The notes: generated by a model from the sequence alone, not told the origin. Positions 34,300 through 46,820 are shown, numbered from the stretch's first letter. The stretch is 64,000 nucleotides of DNA from Prochilodus magdalenae (GCA_024036415.1 JAMWET010000624.1:422501-486500), one strand, 5' to 3'. Numbers and translations: made by a program.

Positions 34300-35430
34300 C
34301 AGGTTGCTATGGTAACCCAGGTGGGTGCGTATGGTGTTGCTAGGCAATTGGTGTTGTTTTCCTGGTGGTTGCTTAGTCTGTTGCTAAGCCATCACTACAA
34401 TGTCCCAGGTGGTTGCTAAAGGTATTGTTAAGCCATCACTATGGTTTCCCAGGTGGTTGCTAAAGGTATTGTTAGGCCATCACTATGGTTTCCCAGGTGG
34501 TTGCTAAAAAGGTAGGCTATCACTATAAGCCATGGTGTTCACTATTGGTGGTTTTCCAGGTGGTTGCTAAGGTGGTTGCTAAAGGTATTGTTAAGCCATC
34601 ACTATGGTTTCCCAGGTGGTTGCTAAAGGTATTGTTAGGCCATCACTATGGTTTCCCAGGTGGTTGCTAAAAGTGTTGCTAGGCTATCACTATGGGATCC
34701 AAGGTGGTTGCTAATGGTGTTGCTAGGCTATTGGTGTTGTTTTCCTGGTGGTTGCTAAGTCTGTTGCTAAGACATCACTACAATGTCCCAGGTGGTTGCT
34801 AAAGATGATGCTAGGCTATCCCTATGGTATCCCAGGTGGTTGCTAAAGGTATTGTTAAGCCATCACTATGGTTTCCCAGGTGGTTGCTAAAAGTGTTGCT
34901 AGGCTATCACTATGGGATCCAAAGTGGTTGCTAATGGTGATGCTAGGCTATTGGTATTGTTTTCCTGGTGGTTGCTAAGTCCATTGCTAAGCCATCACTA
35001 CAATGTCCCAGGTGGTTGCTAAAGGTGATGCTAGGCTATCCCTATGGTATTCCAGGTGGTTGCTAAAGGTATTGTTAAGCCATCACTATGGTTTCCCAGG
35101 TGGTTGCTAAAAGTGTTGCTAGGCTATCACTATGGGATCCAAGGTGGTTGCTAAAGGTGATGCTAAGCTATTGGTGTTGTTTCCCAGGTGGTTGCTAAAG
35201 GTCTTGCCAAGCCATCGCTATGGTGTCCCAGGTGGTTGCTAAAAGTGATACTAGTCTAACACTATAGTGTCCCAGGTCAGTACTAAAGATGATGCTAAGC
35301 TAACACTATGGCATCCCAGATGCTTGCTAATGGTGATGGTAGCCTATCACTATGGTATTCCAGGTGGTTGCCAAAAGTTTTACTATGTTATCTCTATGGT
35401 CCTAGGTGGATGTGAATGGTATACCAGGTT
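34300..35430. repeat. Minisatellite, about 44 bp unit
   Basis: The main unit is CATCACTATGGTTTCCCAGG followed by TGGTTGCTAAAGGTATTGTT. Variants with GGGATCCAAGG and with TTGGTGTTGTTTTCCTGG recur in a higher-order pattern of roughly 230-240 bp (for example 34670-34750, 34900-34980). Copies decay toward 35430, where a Tc1-like remnant begins. Confidence 0.95.
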
Positions 35431-35439
35431 GTTGCTTAA

Positions 35440-35574
35440 GATACTGAGTGACGCTACTTCTGTATGTGTAGCTCAATAAATATTGATCATATCAGTCTAA
35501 ATTTATCATAATTTATTGATCCTGGTCACCTTTATCTTCCTTCCCAACAGCACCACAAGCCCACACCTCCGTCT

Positions 35575-35578
<4 letters not shown>
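35440..35578 (+). mobile_element. Tc1-like remnant (family A), inverted short copy
   Basis: CTTCTGTATGTGTAGCTCAA, TCAGTCTAAATTTATCAT and GGTCACCTTTATCTTCCTTC are the reverse complement of the 3' end seen at 5090-5225 and 31850-31970. Only the terminal 140 bp remains, and it borders a TA microsatellite. Confidence 0.8.

Positions 35579-35612
<34 letters not shown>
35579..35612. repeat. TA dinucleotide microsatellite
   Basis: About 16 TA units follow directly after the inverted Tc1-like end. Confidence 0.97.
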
Positions 35613-35616
<4 letters not shown>

Positions 35617-36654
35617 TAGTTGCAGTATAGTAGACATGGTAACCCCTGGTTTCCTTCACCACCACTGCTGTAAAGACATCTTTAAATTTCTGTACCCCTA
35701 ACCATACCATATCAAATATCCTGAATTCTTTGTTTGCATCACCACAAATGATGATGTTCTGAGAAATCGGGGGAGTTCCCCTTTAATATCATATCTTCGT
35801 TTTAATTCCTGATTTTTTTGTCCGCCACTAATACACTTACGAATGGCAAAATAAGAATTCCAGCGTTCAGCCGAGTGGCACAACAAAGACTTTGGTGGCG
35901 CTCTCTGAACATGCACTGCTGTTCCTCTGCTTAAATATGTGGCAGTCTAATTCTTCTACCCCGCTCACAGATTTTCACTCCCAACAAAAGATTAACCAAT
36001 CAGTCTTTAAAATGTGTTTATCTCAGTCATGCCCTCTTTTACCTTTTCCAGGGCTCGGGATTAGAGGTCTCATTTAGAAAATGACTAGCGAGTTTAAGCG
36101 GGACGGCCGTGGTTAAGGAAAAACAAAGATGCCTGAAGTTAGACAGAAAGGTGTTGATTGGGGGCATTTTAAACTGGATTATCAACAGGAAACAGTGGCA
36201 TTAATTTCACGCACCAGCAGCGAGCCCGGTTCTGTTTGGCTGTTATTCTAAACCTGAAACTGAAAATAATAGAATGAAAAATACCTTCGCTTTTAACTGT
36301 GGGTGTCGGGTGGTGGTGTGGGTGGGTGTTACTGTGAACTGAGCCTGTCGAGGCTAGACTGTGTGGGAGATGAGTGAATTGGGTTGTATTGACGTTGGTT
36401 TTCCTGATCCAGACTTTCACCGTCTATTATTTTTCCAGGGCTCGTCTGATATGGGGGTCAGAGAGGTGCTGTGTTGAAGTGTTCTGCAGTGTATCAGAAG
36501 AACCGGGTGTGAAACAGAAGAACCGGGTGTGAAGTAAAAGCCGTGTCCATAGAACCCCCAACACCTGGAACCATGGCAGATTGTATGCCACTAGTCTTTG
36601 GGACCTCTTGTGCCTACTACCTGCTATTATATTATAGCTAGGCTTACCAACTGA
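35613..36654. other. Intergenic, no gene recognised
   Basis: The sequence is unique apart from a small local duplication of AGAAGAACCGGGTGTGAA near 36498-36535. No exon is visible. Confidence 0.45.
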
Positions 36655-38337
36655 GTAACCGACTGACTGACTAATTCACTGGTTGAGTTACTGACCAACT
36701 GACTGACTGAGTCCCTAGTCGACAGACTGAAATATTAACTGACTGGATCACAAAGACTGAATCACTGACTGGTTCACTGACTGACCGAGTTACTGACTGA
36801 CTGATTTACTGACTGACTGAGTTACTGACTGATTGACTGACAGTCACTGACTGCCTGCATGATTCATTGTATGACTGAATCACTTGTTGGCGGACTGAAA
36901 CACTGACTGTCCGAGTTACTGGTGGACTGACTGAATTACTGACTAAATGAATCACTGACTGCCAGACTGAATCACTAACTGGCCGAGTTACTGGCTGACT
37001 GACTGAAATACTGAGTGACTGAGTTACTGAATAACTGAATCACTAACTGAATCACTGACTGAATCACTACCTGACCAAGTTACTGCCTGACTGACTAAAT
37101 GACTGAATTACTGACTGCCTGACTGAGTTACTGGTGTACTGACTAATTTACTGAATGGCTGACTGAGTTACTGGCAGACTGACTGACCGAGTTACTGAAT
37201 TACTGACTTACTAAATCACTGACTTACTAAATCACTGACTGATTCAGTGACTGACTGAGTTACTGACTGACAAAGTTACCGACTGACTGACTGACTTACT
37301 GAATCACTGACTGACTGATTCAGTGACTGAGTTACTGACTGATTAAGTTACTAAATGACTGACTTACTGAATCACTGACTGACTGAGTTACCGAATCACT
37401 GACTGACTTATTCAGTGACTGACTGAGTTACTAACTGATTGAATGACTCACTGACTGGAATACCACCTGCCTGACTGAGTCACTGACTGAGTGACTGACT
37501 TACTGAATCACTGACTGACTGATTCAGTGACTGACTAAGTTACTGAATGACTGACTGACTGATTCAGTGACTGACTGAGTTACTGACTGATTGAATGACT
37601 CACTGACTGGAATACCACCTGACAGACTGACTGACTTACTAAATCACAGTCTGGCTGGCTGACTAACTGACTGAATCACTGACTGACTGAGTCACTGGCT
37701 GACTGACTGACTGAATCACTGACTGACTGAGTCACTGGCTGACTAACTGACTGAATCACTGCCTGACGGAGTCACTGGCTGACTGACTGACTGAATCACT
37801 GACTGACTGAGTCACTGGCTGACTGACTGACTGACTGAATCACTGACTGACTGAGTCACTGGCTGACTGACTGACTGAATCACTGACGGACTGAGTCACT
37901 GGCGGACTGACTGACTGAATCACTGACTGACTGAGTCACTGGCTGACTGACTGACTGAATCACTGCCTGACGGAGTCACTGGCTGATCACTGACTGATCA
38001 CTGACTAACGGAGTCACTGGCTGACTGACTGACTGAACCACTGACTGACTGAGTCACTGGCTGACTGACTGACTGAATCACAGACTGACTGAGTCACTGG
38101 CGGACTGACTGACTGAATCACTGACTGACTGAGTCACTGGCTGACTGACTGACTGAATCACTGCCTGACGGAGTCACTGGCTGACTGACTGACTGAATCA
38201 CTGACTGACTGAGTCACTGGCTGACTGACTGACTGAATCACTGACGGACTGAGTCACTGGCGGACTGACTGACTGAATCACTGACTGACTGAGTCACTGG
38301 CGGACTGACTGACTGAGTCACTGGCGGACTGACTGAC
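36655..38337. repeat. ACTG-based satellite, 40 bp higher-order unit in 3' half
   Basis: The left half is irregular GACT/GAGTTACT/GAATCACT words. From about 37640 it becomes a regular 40 bp unit made of CTGACTGACTGAGTCACTGG and CTGACTGACTGACTGAATCA. The gradient from disordered to ordered suggests recent homogenisation of the right half. Confidence 0.96.
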
Positions 38338-40119
38338 CCTAGTTTAATTCTATGCCGTTTCAGCCTGAACCCTGACTGCGGCAGCTTGTGAGAACGCCTG
38401 TAGCCCATTTGTTCCAGAGGATTACAGCGTCGGTAGTTCATCATAAAGCCTCACTGTGAGTGTTACTGAAGCCAGTTATTTATATTTTGGACTGGAGTCT
38501 TAAACCTGCGAGATTTTTCTTTTCATATTGATACTGAGGATGCGTTCCCTTCTCTCATGAAGTTGCCATGTTGGAGACAAGTGTGCTGTGTTGTGACAGT
38601 GCCCATAAGCTACGTACTGTATACCAGCTGAGCTACTGCAGGTAGTCGATAGGGAATGCTGGCATGCTCCGTCCCACGGTGCCAGCTTTCCTGATGTAAA
38701 AACAAGATGGAGAGAGAAAGAGAGAGAGTGAGCGAGCGAGCCCTGTCCTTGTGTGACACAGTCATATGCTATCAATATGCTGCCATGTTCTCTTGGAGCG
38801 CAGTCTCCCTTTTAATGGGGCCCGGTGGTTAGAACATGGCAGGCGCTTCACAGGGACACTGTATTGTTATGCTTTCATTTACTTTTTCGGTCCTTTTTCG
38901 TTTAGCGCTCCTTTTTGGGGGCCTACAAAGACACTGCTTTCCATGAAGCGCTGCCAAGATGGGATGGGAAAACAAAAGCGTGTGCGTGTATGTGTGTGTG
39001 TATGTGTGCGCGCGGGAGGTGCAGGGTGGGGGTTCTCCAAGGCACAGTGGTCTCCAGTTATTACATGAAATCATTAGACGTGGAACGTCTTGGCTCGGGT
39101 TGGGAAAACACGAAGCCCGCAGTCTCGATCTCGCTCTCCACGCTCCCAGCCCACCGACCGCATGGCGTCAACGGAGCCTTTCGCACCAGCCCCGCCGCTT
39201 TAGAGGACACCGAGATCCGATTCACTTTTACTGCCGCTTTCTGGGGGCGCAGGATTTATGACGTATACGTATTCTTTAGCCACATGGGAGAGGATGTCAC
39301 TGCCATGCGTATGCGTTCATGTTTTCGCATTCTCTGGATGAGTGTTGCTTTTGGCCCACAAGCAGACTTTGACCAAAGAAGGAAGAACAGTTGCTCACGT
39401 TCCAGAGAACAGATACCATGTACACGGTGTAGTTCGTATAGTCTTGTACACACGAAGTCATTTAAGTTCTTCCAATGACATGCAGTGAACCGCCAGATGT
39501 TTGTTTGGTCAATGCCTTCTTTCCTATTGGCTCCTGGTATCATCCATTTGCATATTACTTAACTTCTTTTACTCCCCGTCTTTGTCTTGTCATCCCCCCA
39601 GCCTGAGCTTCTTCCATTGTGTGTGCTACTGTCTTATATCCCACAGTGTACCACCTATAGCCACACTGCTGTGGGCTGTAAGTGCCAGTCACCATGCCCC
39701 CTACTGCTGAGTGTACTCTATGGCAGCTCAGTAGTGCAGTTGTAACTCAGTCATGTAGATCTAACTTAAACCTGACTTCTTCTGCTTTAGCTAGTGAAAC
39801 ATACGCATGTTAAGCTGTGTATGAGTGTTACCTAAAAATGACCCGGCCTGGAAACACTTGCGATGAGATTTAATTCAATCCAACATTTCATTTTTGGGTA
39901 ATACCTGAAATAGCCTGAAACAATAAAAGAGAAGTGTTAAAAATTCAGGACCTCAGGAAGATTCAGGAGTCAGGGCAGAGTTGAGTTGTATATGAGGAGA
40001 TGTATGGGTACAGCTCGGCCTATCAGCAGGCTGGTCTAGCCGGGTGTGGTCTAATCTTGAATGCAGCAGTCTTATTCATGTGCATGCGCAATCATGCATC
40101 GGCACCAGGCTTAAGGTGT
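38338..40119. other. Intergenic, no gene recognised
   Basis: A small MITE-like fragment (CATGAAGTTGCCATGTTGGA, 38557-38576) and a TG-rich run (38980-39010) are present. Several open frames over 38900-39480 overlap on both strands, but none has a recognisable domain. Confidence 0.4.
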
Positions 40120-40690
40120 CCGTCTCATCCAGTCTGGTCCAGTCTGATCCAGTCTGGTCCAGTCTGATCCAGTCTGTTCCAGTGTGATCCAGTCTGGTCC
40201 AATCTGCAGCAGTCTTATTCACGTGCATTCGGATTTATGCACGTGCACCAGGCTTAGGTTGTCTACCTGATCAAGTCTGGTCCAGTCTGATCCTGTCTGG
40301 TCCAGTCTCATCCAGTCTGGTCCACTGTGATCCAGTCTGTTCCAATCTGCAGCAGTCTTATTCACGTGCATGCGGAATTATGTACCAGCACCAGGCTTAG
40401 GGTGTCAGTCTCATCCAGTCTGGTCCAGTCTGATCCAGTCTGATCCAATCTGCAGCAGTCTTATTCACATGCATGCGGAATCATGCACAGGCACCAGGCT
40501 TAGGTTGTCTGTCTCTGGTCCAGTCTGGTCCAATCCTGTCCAGTCTGGTCCAATCTGCAGCAGTCTTATTTACGTGTGTGCAGAATCATGCAGGGGCACC
40601 AGGCTTAGGTTGTCAGTCCCATCCAGTCCCATCCAGTCCCATCCAGTCTGCAGCAGTCTAATACACGTGCATGCAGAATCATGCTAAATC
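40120..40690. repeat. Tandem repeat, about 100-130 bp unit with internal TCCAGTCTGG steps
   Basis: Each unit has a run of TCCAGTCTGRTCCAGTCTGG decamers followed by AATCTGCAGCAGTCTTATTC, ACGTGCATGCGGAATCATGC and ACCAGGCTTAGGTTGTC. About five long units are seen from 40050, each with a different number of the inner decamers. Confidence 0.93.
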
Positions 40691-41737
40691 GTGACAATGA
40701 TGTATAACATAAGGTGACTACATGAATGTGCATAGATGTGCAGATGCAACAAGATCTAGTACCCAGGGACTAATCAGTTCATCAGTGAGGTGTCTTATTG
40801 GCTCTCAGCTCTTGGGAAGAAGCGATTTCTCAGCCTGTTTGTTTTTGTACGGATTGCCCTGTACCACTTGCCGGTCAAATAGGCGGTGTCCCGGGCTCTG
40901 TGTTGTGTCTCTACTAGTACTGTAGGCCTTCTTTAACCGGCTGGCATAGACAATGACCACTCCATCCCTAAGGCCTTATTTAAGTGTACCTTGCACGTTC
41001 AAAACATTTCAGAAGAGAGGGAAATGAAAAAGCGTCTTTGGTTAGCACTATGATATCCAAGGCCAGGGTGTAAGCCAAAATAGCTACGCGAGACCAATAT
41101 TCAGACCAGTGTTCTCCAGGCTCCGCTCTGGAACACGGAATATCCCGTGAAGCACATGAGGGAGCTGTAGGGGCACCGGAATGTCTCATGGCTGCAGCTA
41201 CTGTATTAACATATACAGTAAGATGGAACTAATACTCTGGAAACACCAGATCAAGATAAAGCTTGTGGGAACTAGGCGGTAACATGAACAGCACGTTTCC
41301 AAAAAGGGCTTTTTACATTTATTTCATTTCATCAAGTAGATTTTTGTTAGCTTGTTTTCTGGATATTTCTGGATATTAGATCACTGAATTCATATATGTT
41401 TTATATAATACTGAGTGAAGGTCAAGGCTACATTCATTTCTGGATATTTATATTAGACTAAGGTCAATACTAACAAACTGTGTGAGTGAACATGGTTATA
41501 TTATAACTGTAATTGTTTTTATAAAAAATGACATTTATTCCCAGAACTTGATTTGGGTCAGCTCCATTAACTCACATGTGCTGTTTTAATTTAATCAGTT
41601 AAATTACTGTCTCGTATCTAATCACGGTGTTCTGTAAAAAAAGTAAAATAATGACATTTTCATTTTGTTCTGTATGTTCTTTTATTAAAACTAAGCAGAT
41701 ATGATCAGTGTTCATGAGCAAAGAAGATGTTGATAGT
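40691..41737. other. Intergenic, no gene recognised
   Basis: Unique sequence that becomes AT-rich after 41290. Short words such as CTGGATATTTCTGGATATTA repeat locally. No exon is visible. Confidence 0.45.
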
Positions 41738-42655
41738 TTTGGGGTTGGGGTTGGGGCTGGAGTTGGGGTCGAAGTTGGGGCTGGAGTTGTGGTCGAAATT
41801 GGGGTCGAAGTTGGGGCTGGAGTTGTGGTCGAAGTTGGGGTCGAAGTTGGGGTTGGAGTTGTGGTCGAAGTTGGGGTCGAAGTTGGGGCTGGAGTTGTGG
41901 CCTGAGTTGGGGCTGGAGTTGTGGTCGAAGTTGGGGCTGGAGTTGTGGCCTGAGTTGGGGCTGGAGTTGTGGTCGAAGTTGGGGCTGGAGTTGTGGTCGA
42001 AGTTGGGGCTGGAGTTGTGGTCGAAGTTGGGGCTGGAGTTGTGGTCGAAGTTGGGGCTGGAGTTGTGGCCTGAGTTGGGGCTGGAGTTGTGGTCGAAGTT
42101 GGGGCTGGAGTTGGGGTCGAAGTTGGGGCTGGAGTTGGGGTCGAAGTTGGGGCTGGAGTTGGGGTCGAAGTTGGAGCTGGAGTTTTGGCCTGAGTTGGGG
42201 CTGGAGTTGTGGTCGAAGTTGGGGCTGGAGTTGTGGCCTGAGTTGGGGCTGGAGTTGGGATCGAAGTTGGGGTCGAAGTTGGGGCTGGAGTTGTGGCCTG
42301 AGTTGGGGCTGGAGTTGTGGTCGAAGTTGGGGCTGGAGTTGTGGCCTGAGTTGGGGCTGGAGTTGTGGTCGAAGTTGGAGCTGGAGTTGTGGTCGAAGTT
42401 GGAGCTGGAGTTGTGGCCTGAGTTGGGGCTGGAGTTGTGGTCAAAGTTGGGGCTGGAGTTGGGGTCGAAGTTGGGGCTGGAGTTGGGGTCGAAGTTGGAG
42501 CTGGAGTTTTGGCCTGAGTTGGGGCTGGAGTTGTGGTCGAAGTTGGGGCTGGAGTTGGGGCTGGAGTTGTGGTCGAAGTTGGGGCTGGAGTTGTAGTCGA
42601 AGTTGGGGCTGGAGTTGGGGTCGAAGTTGAGGCTGGAGTTACTGCATGGGTTGTG
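41738..42655. repeat. G-rich minisatellite, 12/24 bp unit
   Basis: The unit is GGGGCTGGAGTTGTGGTCGA plus AGTT, with GGGGTCGAAGTT and GTGGCCTGAGTT variants. Because the unit is divisible by three, several frames stay open for hundreds of codons on both strands (Thr/Pro-rich, Asn/Ser-rich or Leu/Glu-rich); these are repeat artefacts without start context or flanking exons. G is concentrated on the plus strand. Confidence 0.95.
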
Positions 42656-44257
42656 GTTGGAGTTTCGGCTGTGGTTGATGTCAGGGTTGAGGATGTAAGA
42701 TATCTGTAGACGAGACACCTTAGGGCTACAAGAAATACTGTTTTGATAATCTTTCAAATAATCTATTAAAATTTTAAATGAATGATCAGTTATTCGGACT
42801 ATGAATTGCTCAATTACCAAATAACTCTTATGCAGATATGAGCTTTAAAATTTAGCTTGAGGTTGTTTGATGCATTTGCTTACAGAATGATGAAGGCAAT
42901 AAAGATAAATACCGTACTCCGGTACTCCGGTGTAATTTGATTTACTTTCCTGCAGGTTCTCCTTCAGTTTATCCTAAAGCTTTACTGTAGAATAAAAATA
43001 AGGACCCCGAACTATAAACTAGCCCTCATGGAATTATCCAGTCCACCTTAAAACCTCCAGAATGGCGCTTTACAGGAGGATGAACCAGCTTCCTTAACCT
43101 GCAGTGGAGCTGATAGAACAAGGTTTATTACTAAGCAGGTTTGGAGCGATTCTATTGGTTGATCCATCATGAATATTCAATAACCTGAATATTCACCTGG
43201 TCAGGAGCTGGTAGACCCCCAAACCAAACAAAAAGTGGACGAACTAAATGCATTTGTATTGTGAATTTGACTGGAAGTGTAATAAACAGACGAGTGGTCT
43301 CTGACTTCTGCACAGTCCAGCAGTTCTAACACCGCAGTTCCGTCTCTAACTCCCAATTCCGTCTCATGTACGTGTCCGAACAGCAACAAGAACTGACTGC
43401 ATTTGCTAAAATCCGATCTTGCCTTTCTTTCCTTTCAGGAGCTTAGTGTTGAGGGAAGTGTAGCAGAGGAGGTCGCCTTTCAGAGAGCAGCGTGCTGGTG
43501 CCAAGAAGGTCACTACGAGCTACAGCTCATTTCTCCCCTTTATTTCCATCATGGATTTTTCTGAACCTCGCAAAAACCCACATATCTGGTTTGTGTCACT
43601 CTCCCCTTTCTAACCCCCCCCCCCACCCCACACCCCGCCCTCTCCCCTCCGTACCCCTTCATCCTTACTAGCCGCCATGCCAAAACATGAGGCGTCTGAT
43701 TTAGAGCGAAAGCAGCGAGAAGAGATGGCTCTCCACGTAATTACAGACTCTCTCTTATCTCTGGGACGGAATAAAAAACACATTCCACGCAGACAGTCTC
43801 AGCGTTGGCCTGCGGAGAGCAAATAAAAAGACACTGCTGTTAGGGAATTGGAGAGCACTTTGGTAGTTTGATTAGAAACCGATGTGATGGCGGCCGCTGA
43901 AAGCTCGCTGTGGCAGCTCTGAAGCTTAGCGTTCGGGACGGCAGCCTCCGCGGCAAGGCGATGTAGGGCACTGACACAGAGGAAGTGCATGTAACCAGAT
44001 GAAGAACCCGTGTGGTTTTCGACTCGGTCAACCAGCACGGCCGACTTTAGGAAATGATGCAAACGTGCAGCATGTAGAATTGTCGACTGACGAACAGGGG
44101 TGGGTAGGATGGTGTGATCTGAATGTAAACACTGAATCATTGTGGCAGGGAAAAGAAGGACAGGAAAAAAAGATTATTCTGTTTTTATTTATTTACATCA
44201 ATCGTTCACAAAAAGTCTTTTCGACACAATGCAAATAAAAAAAAAGAGTGCTGTTCT
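42656..44257. other. Intergenic, no gene recognised
   Basis: Contains a lone terminal-repeat-like piece of the mariner-like element (GTGGTCTCTGACTTCTGCAC at 43295-43314) and a C-rich run near 43615. A splice-acceptor-like TTTCTTTCCTTTCAG at 43425-43439 has no convincing exon after it. Confidence 0.4.
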
Positions 44258-44780
44258 ATATACAGCACTGCGCTAAAGTCCGAGACCACCTTTCATTGAT
44301 TTTTATTTCCACTCAAAACTGACTTCAAATACCTTTTCATCAGTTTGCAGGACATTTCTGAGGAGACAGGACGCACTGGAATCTTTCAAAACTTGGAAAA
44401 CTTGGAAAAACCATTAATGCTGCTGTGAAATGAAGACTCCTAACAACCACCTGGGAAACCTGGTAGATGGGAGAACATCAAGCTCCACTCTTGCATTCAC
44501 TCCTGATCTGCGAACGGATGCTTCTGTCCATCCTTCTTCCACTGGGATGAGAAGACACCTCCGTTCTATGAAGGTCTGAAAAGAGGTGTAGCTGTTCAAG
44601 GAGCTCCTCACTGGGAACAGGAGAGTCCAGACACGTCCAGCTGCTGGCTGCTGGTGTTCTCAGAACAATGACTGACTGACCACCCCAGAGTCCGGACTAG
44701 AGGTCTGCATTCCTGTGGCGCTTGGGGGTCCCACCATAATATCTCAATTTCATGTGCAGGAGCGGGTGGTTAACCATTTC

Positions 44781-45034
44781 GTTACCGGAGCGGGACAAAG
44801 GAAAACAGGTATCTCCAAAATGGCAACTTTACAGGAGAGGGTAAAACACCTCATTCATTTCAATGGAAGTCAATGGAACCAGAAGTTTTTCCAAGCAGCT
44901 TTGGGCCACTTCTGTTGGTCCGTTCATCATGAAATTCTCACACGGTGTAAACGGAATGTGCTGTGTTTAAAAGATGCACAAAAGTCAAAATCGACAAAAA
45001 TGGAGATACATGTTTTTCATTGGACAGTGATAAT
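44781..45034 (+). mobile_element. MITE (CGCTGTCC family), diverged copy
   Basis: ACAGGTATCTCCAAAATGGC, AATGGAAGTCAATGGAACC and GGAGATACATGTTTTTCATT match the copy at 23099. The left terminal repeat is degraded. Confidence 0.8.
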
Positions 45035-45126
45035 AACCATAGAATAATCCCAGAAAATATTCAAGATTATATAAAAGGACTGTAGCCACACAATAATTAC
45101 TATGCAGAATTGAATTTGAATCAAGC

Positions 45127-45231
45127 CAGTCTGGCTCAGCTGTAGACAGTGCTCTAAAGATAGAACACTACACCGCAAATAAGCCCACTAAAGGTGAGCC
45201 TGACTCACAGGGGTCCTAATATTCACTCCTG
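45127..45231 (+). repeat. Dispersed repeat F, copy 1
   Basis: Over about 105 bp it aligns by eye without large gaps to 62429-62533 (shared CAGCTGT.GACA, AGCCCACTAA/TGCCCACTAA, TAATATTCA/TGATATTCA), roughly 70% identical. The family is unidentified. Confidence 0.55.
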
Positions 45232-45539
45232 ATTATTCCAGGAGTGCATAATATATTAATGAATAGATTATGTCAAATATTGGGCGTCATTTACCCTCAT
45301 GCAGGACTGCGGGTGGGATTAAAATATCAGTCCTATGCAGATCTGGAATGCCGACCATAAAATCACTGAATGCGTTTAGGATTACTTGGATTTCAGATTA
45401 CCTGGCGATACAGAGTGTGTAATGATACAGGAGATTCAGTGCATTGCGATACTGTGAGCAAGACTATACTGCAGTCTAATATAAGGGAAATCTTAATTAA
45501 AATAGAAAAACATATATCTGTATTATAGTCCAAATAAAA

Positions 45540-45742
45540 TCTACGAAATGGTATCTTTACATCGGAAGGCAAAAAACTTTAATTCTAATGGAAGTCAATG
45601 GAACCAAACGGGTTGCTGTTGGTCCATGCACCATGAAATTCTCCCCCAGTGTAAACAGCAGCTGCTGTGCTCTAATGATGCAGAGAAGTAAAAATAAAAA
45701 AAATGGAGATGCATGTTTTTCATTGGACTGTGACTATATGCA
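45540..45742 (+). mobile_element. MITE (CGCTGTCC family), partial copy
   Basis: TGGAAGTCAATGGAACCAAA, TGTAAACAGCAGCTGCTGTG and GGAGATGCATGTTTTTCATT are shared with the other copies. The interior has a deletion of about 30 bp and the left end is damaged. Confidence 0.75.
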
Positions 45743-45999
45743 TAGGTTTGGCAGCGCTAACATTAGCGATGTGCCTTTATGCTATTTGTTTACGTTGGAG
45801 TGAATGAGTCTGATGGCTAAAGATAGATTGCGTAACTGATGTTTGAGGTTTAAACCCGACACATTCTGCTCCAAACTTCACAATAAACTATTCATCAAGA
45901 ATGTCTATGGAAGCACAACAACATAGCACTCAGATATTTCAATACTTCCTTACAACCCTATTGAGTCATGGGAAGCAGAAACAAGCAACCGGCTCTAAG

Positions 46000-46212
46000 A
46001 GTGAGAAACAAGGATCTTCAAAATGGTAACTGTACAGGAGAGGCCAAAAACTGAATATTAATTCTAATGCAAGTCAATGGAACCAGACGTTTCAGTTACG
46101 GGCTATTTCTGTTGATGCATTCATCATGCAATTTCTCCAGATTGTAAACGGCAGCGGCTGGGTTCAAATGGTTTATTAAGTAAACATTTGAATTGGAAAG
46201 TGATGATATCTC
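46000..46212 (+). mobile_element. MITE (CGCTGTCC family), partial copy
   Basis: CTTCAAAATGGTAACTGTAC, AGGAGAGGCCAAAAACTGAA and CAAGTCAATGGAACCAGACG are shared. The right end is reduced to GGAAAGTGATGATATC. Confidence 0.7.
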
Positions 46213-46523
46213 TTGTAAAAAAAAAAATTTGGTGCTGAAAAATGAATAGCATTAGTCAATAGTCATTTTGTCTGGGAAAGAAATAAATAAACGGTGGTCT
46301 CTGACTTTTGCACAGTGCTCTATGTACCATTATCACAACACTACAAACGTGAGCCTGCATCGTTCCTCAATAGAACAATTAGTGCAAACTAACTATTCGG
46401 ACATCGAAGTTAAGCCCCCTGAACATCTGTAAAAAACCAAAACAAAAAAAAACTCAAATGCTGTTTCCTCCAAAAGGTCAAGATATCTATTGATACACGC
46501 TTGCGGTGTACCAATGCAGATGG

Positions 46524-46529
46524 TTTATT
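46524..46529 (-). promoter_or_regulatory. Possible polyadenylation signal of ARHGAP15
   Basis: The plus-strand TTTATT reads AATAAA on the minus strand, about 290 bases after the ARHGAP15 stop. It is a plausible 3' end for a short UTR, but the hexamer is common in AT-rich DNA. A second AATAAA at 46803-46808 lies only about 13 bases after the stop and is less likely. Confidence 0.25.
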
Positions 46530-46820
46530 GGGTACATGTACATATGCACACACATGGTCATGTTTGTTACTTGGCAGTTATTAGAAAGCATCAGACAACA
46601 TGGTTGGTATTTAAGGTGGCCCTGAACGTAAAGAATGTAAAGTTTCAGGGCGTATGGTTTTCTCTGAAACAGCAACTGTCAGAGCCTTTCGGTAGCAGGA
46701 AATGCGGCTGCTTGGAGCGCGAGGTCCTTGCCAGTTCCTTCTATCTTTGGTCGCCGCCTTATTTAAACTTTCCGTGCCGTCCTCCTCTCAGACTGTGGCC
46801 TTTTTATTTTTAAGCACTTG

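Larger units (their letters stand above)
44258..46327. mobile_element. Decayed mariner/Tc1-like element with about 30 bp TIRs
   Basis: The left end TACAGCACTGCGCTAAAGTC + CGAGACCACC matches the inverted right end TACATAGAGCACTGTGCAAA + AGTCAGAGACCACC with a few mismatches and an indel. The interior near 44440-44700 shares blocks with 21800-21900 and 49930-49980, which carry transposase-like remnants. Three MITE copies lie inside. Whether the two ends come from one insertion is inferred. Confidence 0.55.

Noticed and set aside
41599..42820. Minus-strand Thr/Pro-rich (281 codons) and Asn/Ser-rich (371 codons) frames resembling mucin-like proteins
   Set aside because: The 12/24 bp repeat unit is divisible by three, so frames stay open. 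The frames have no conserved flanks, and the plus strand is equally open.
43425..43600. Good splice-acceptor-like tract followed by open sequence, possible exon
   Set aside because: The following sequence has no recognisable protein similarity, donor or frame continuity with GTDC1 or ARHGAP15.
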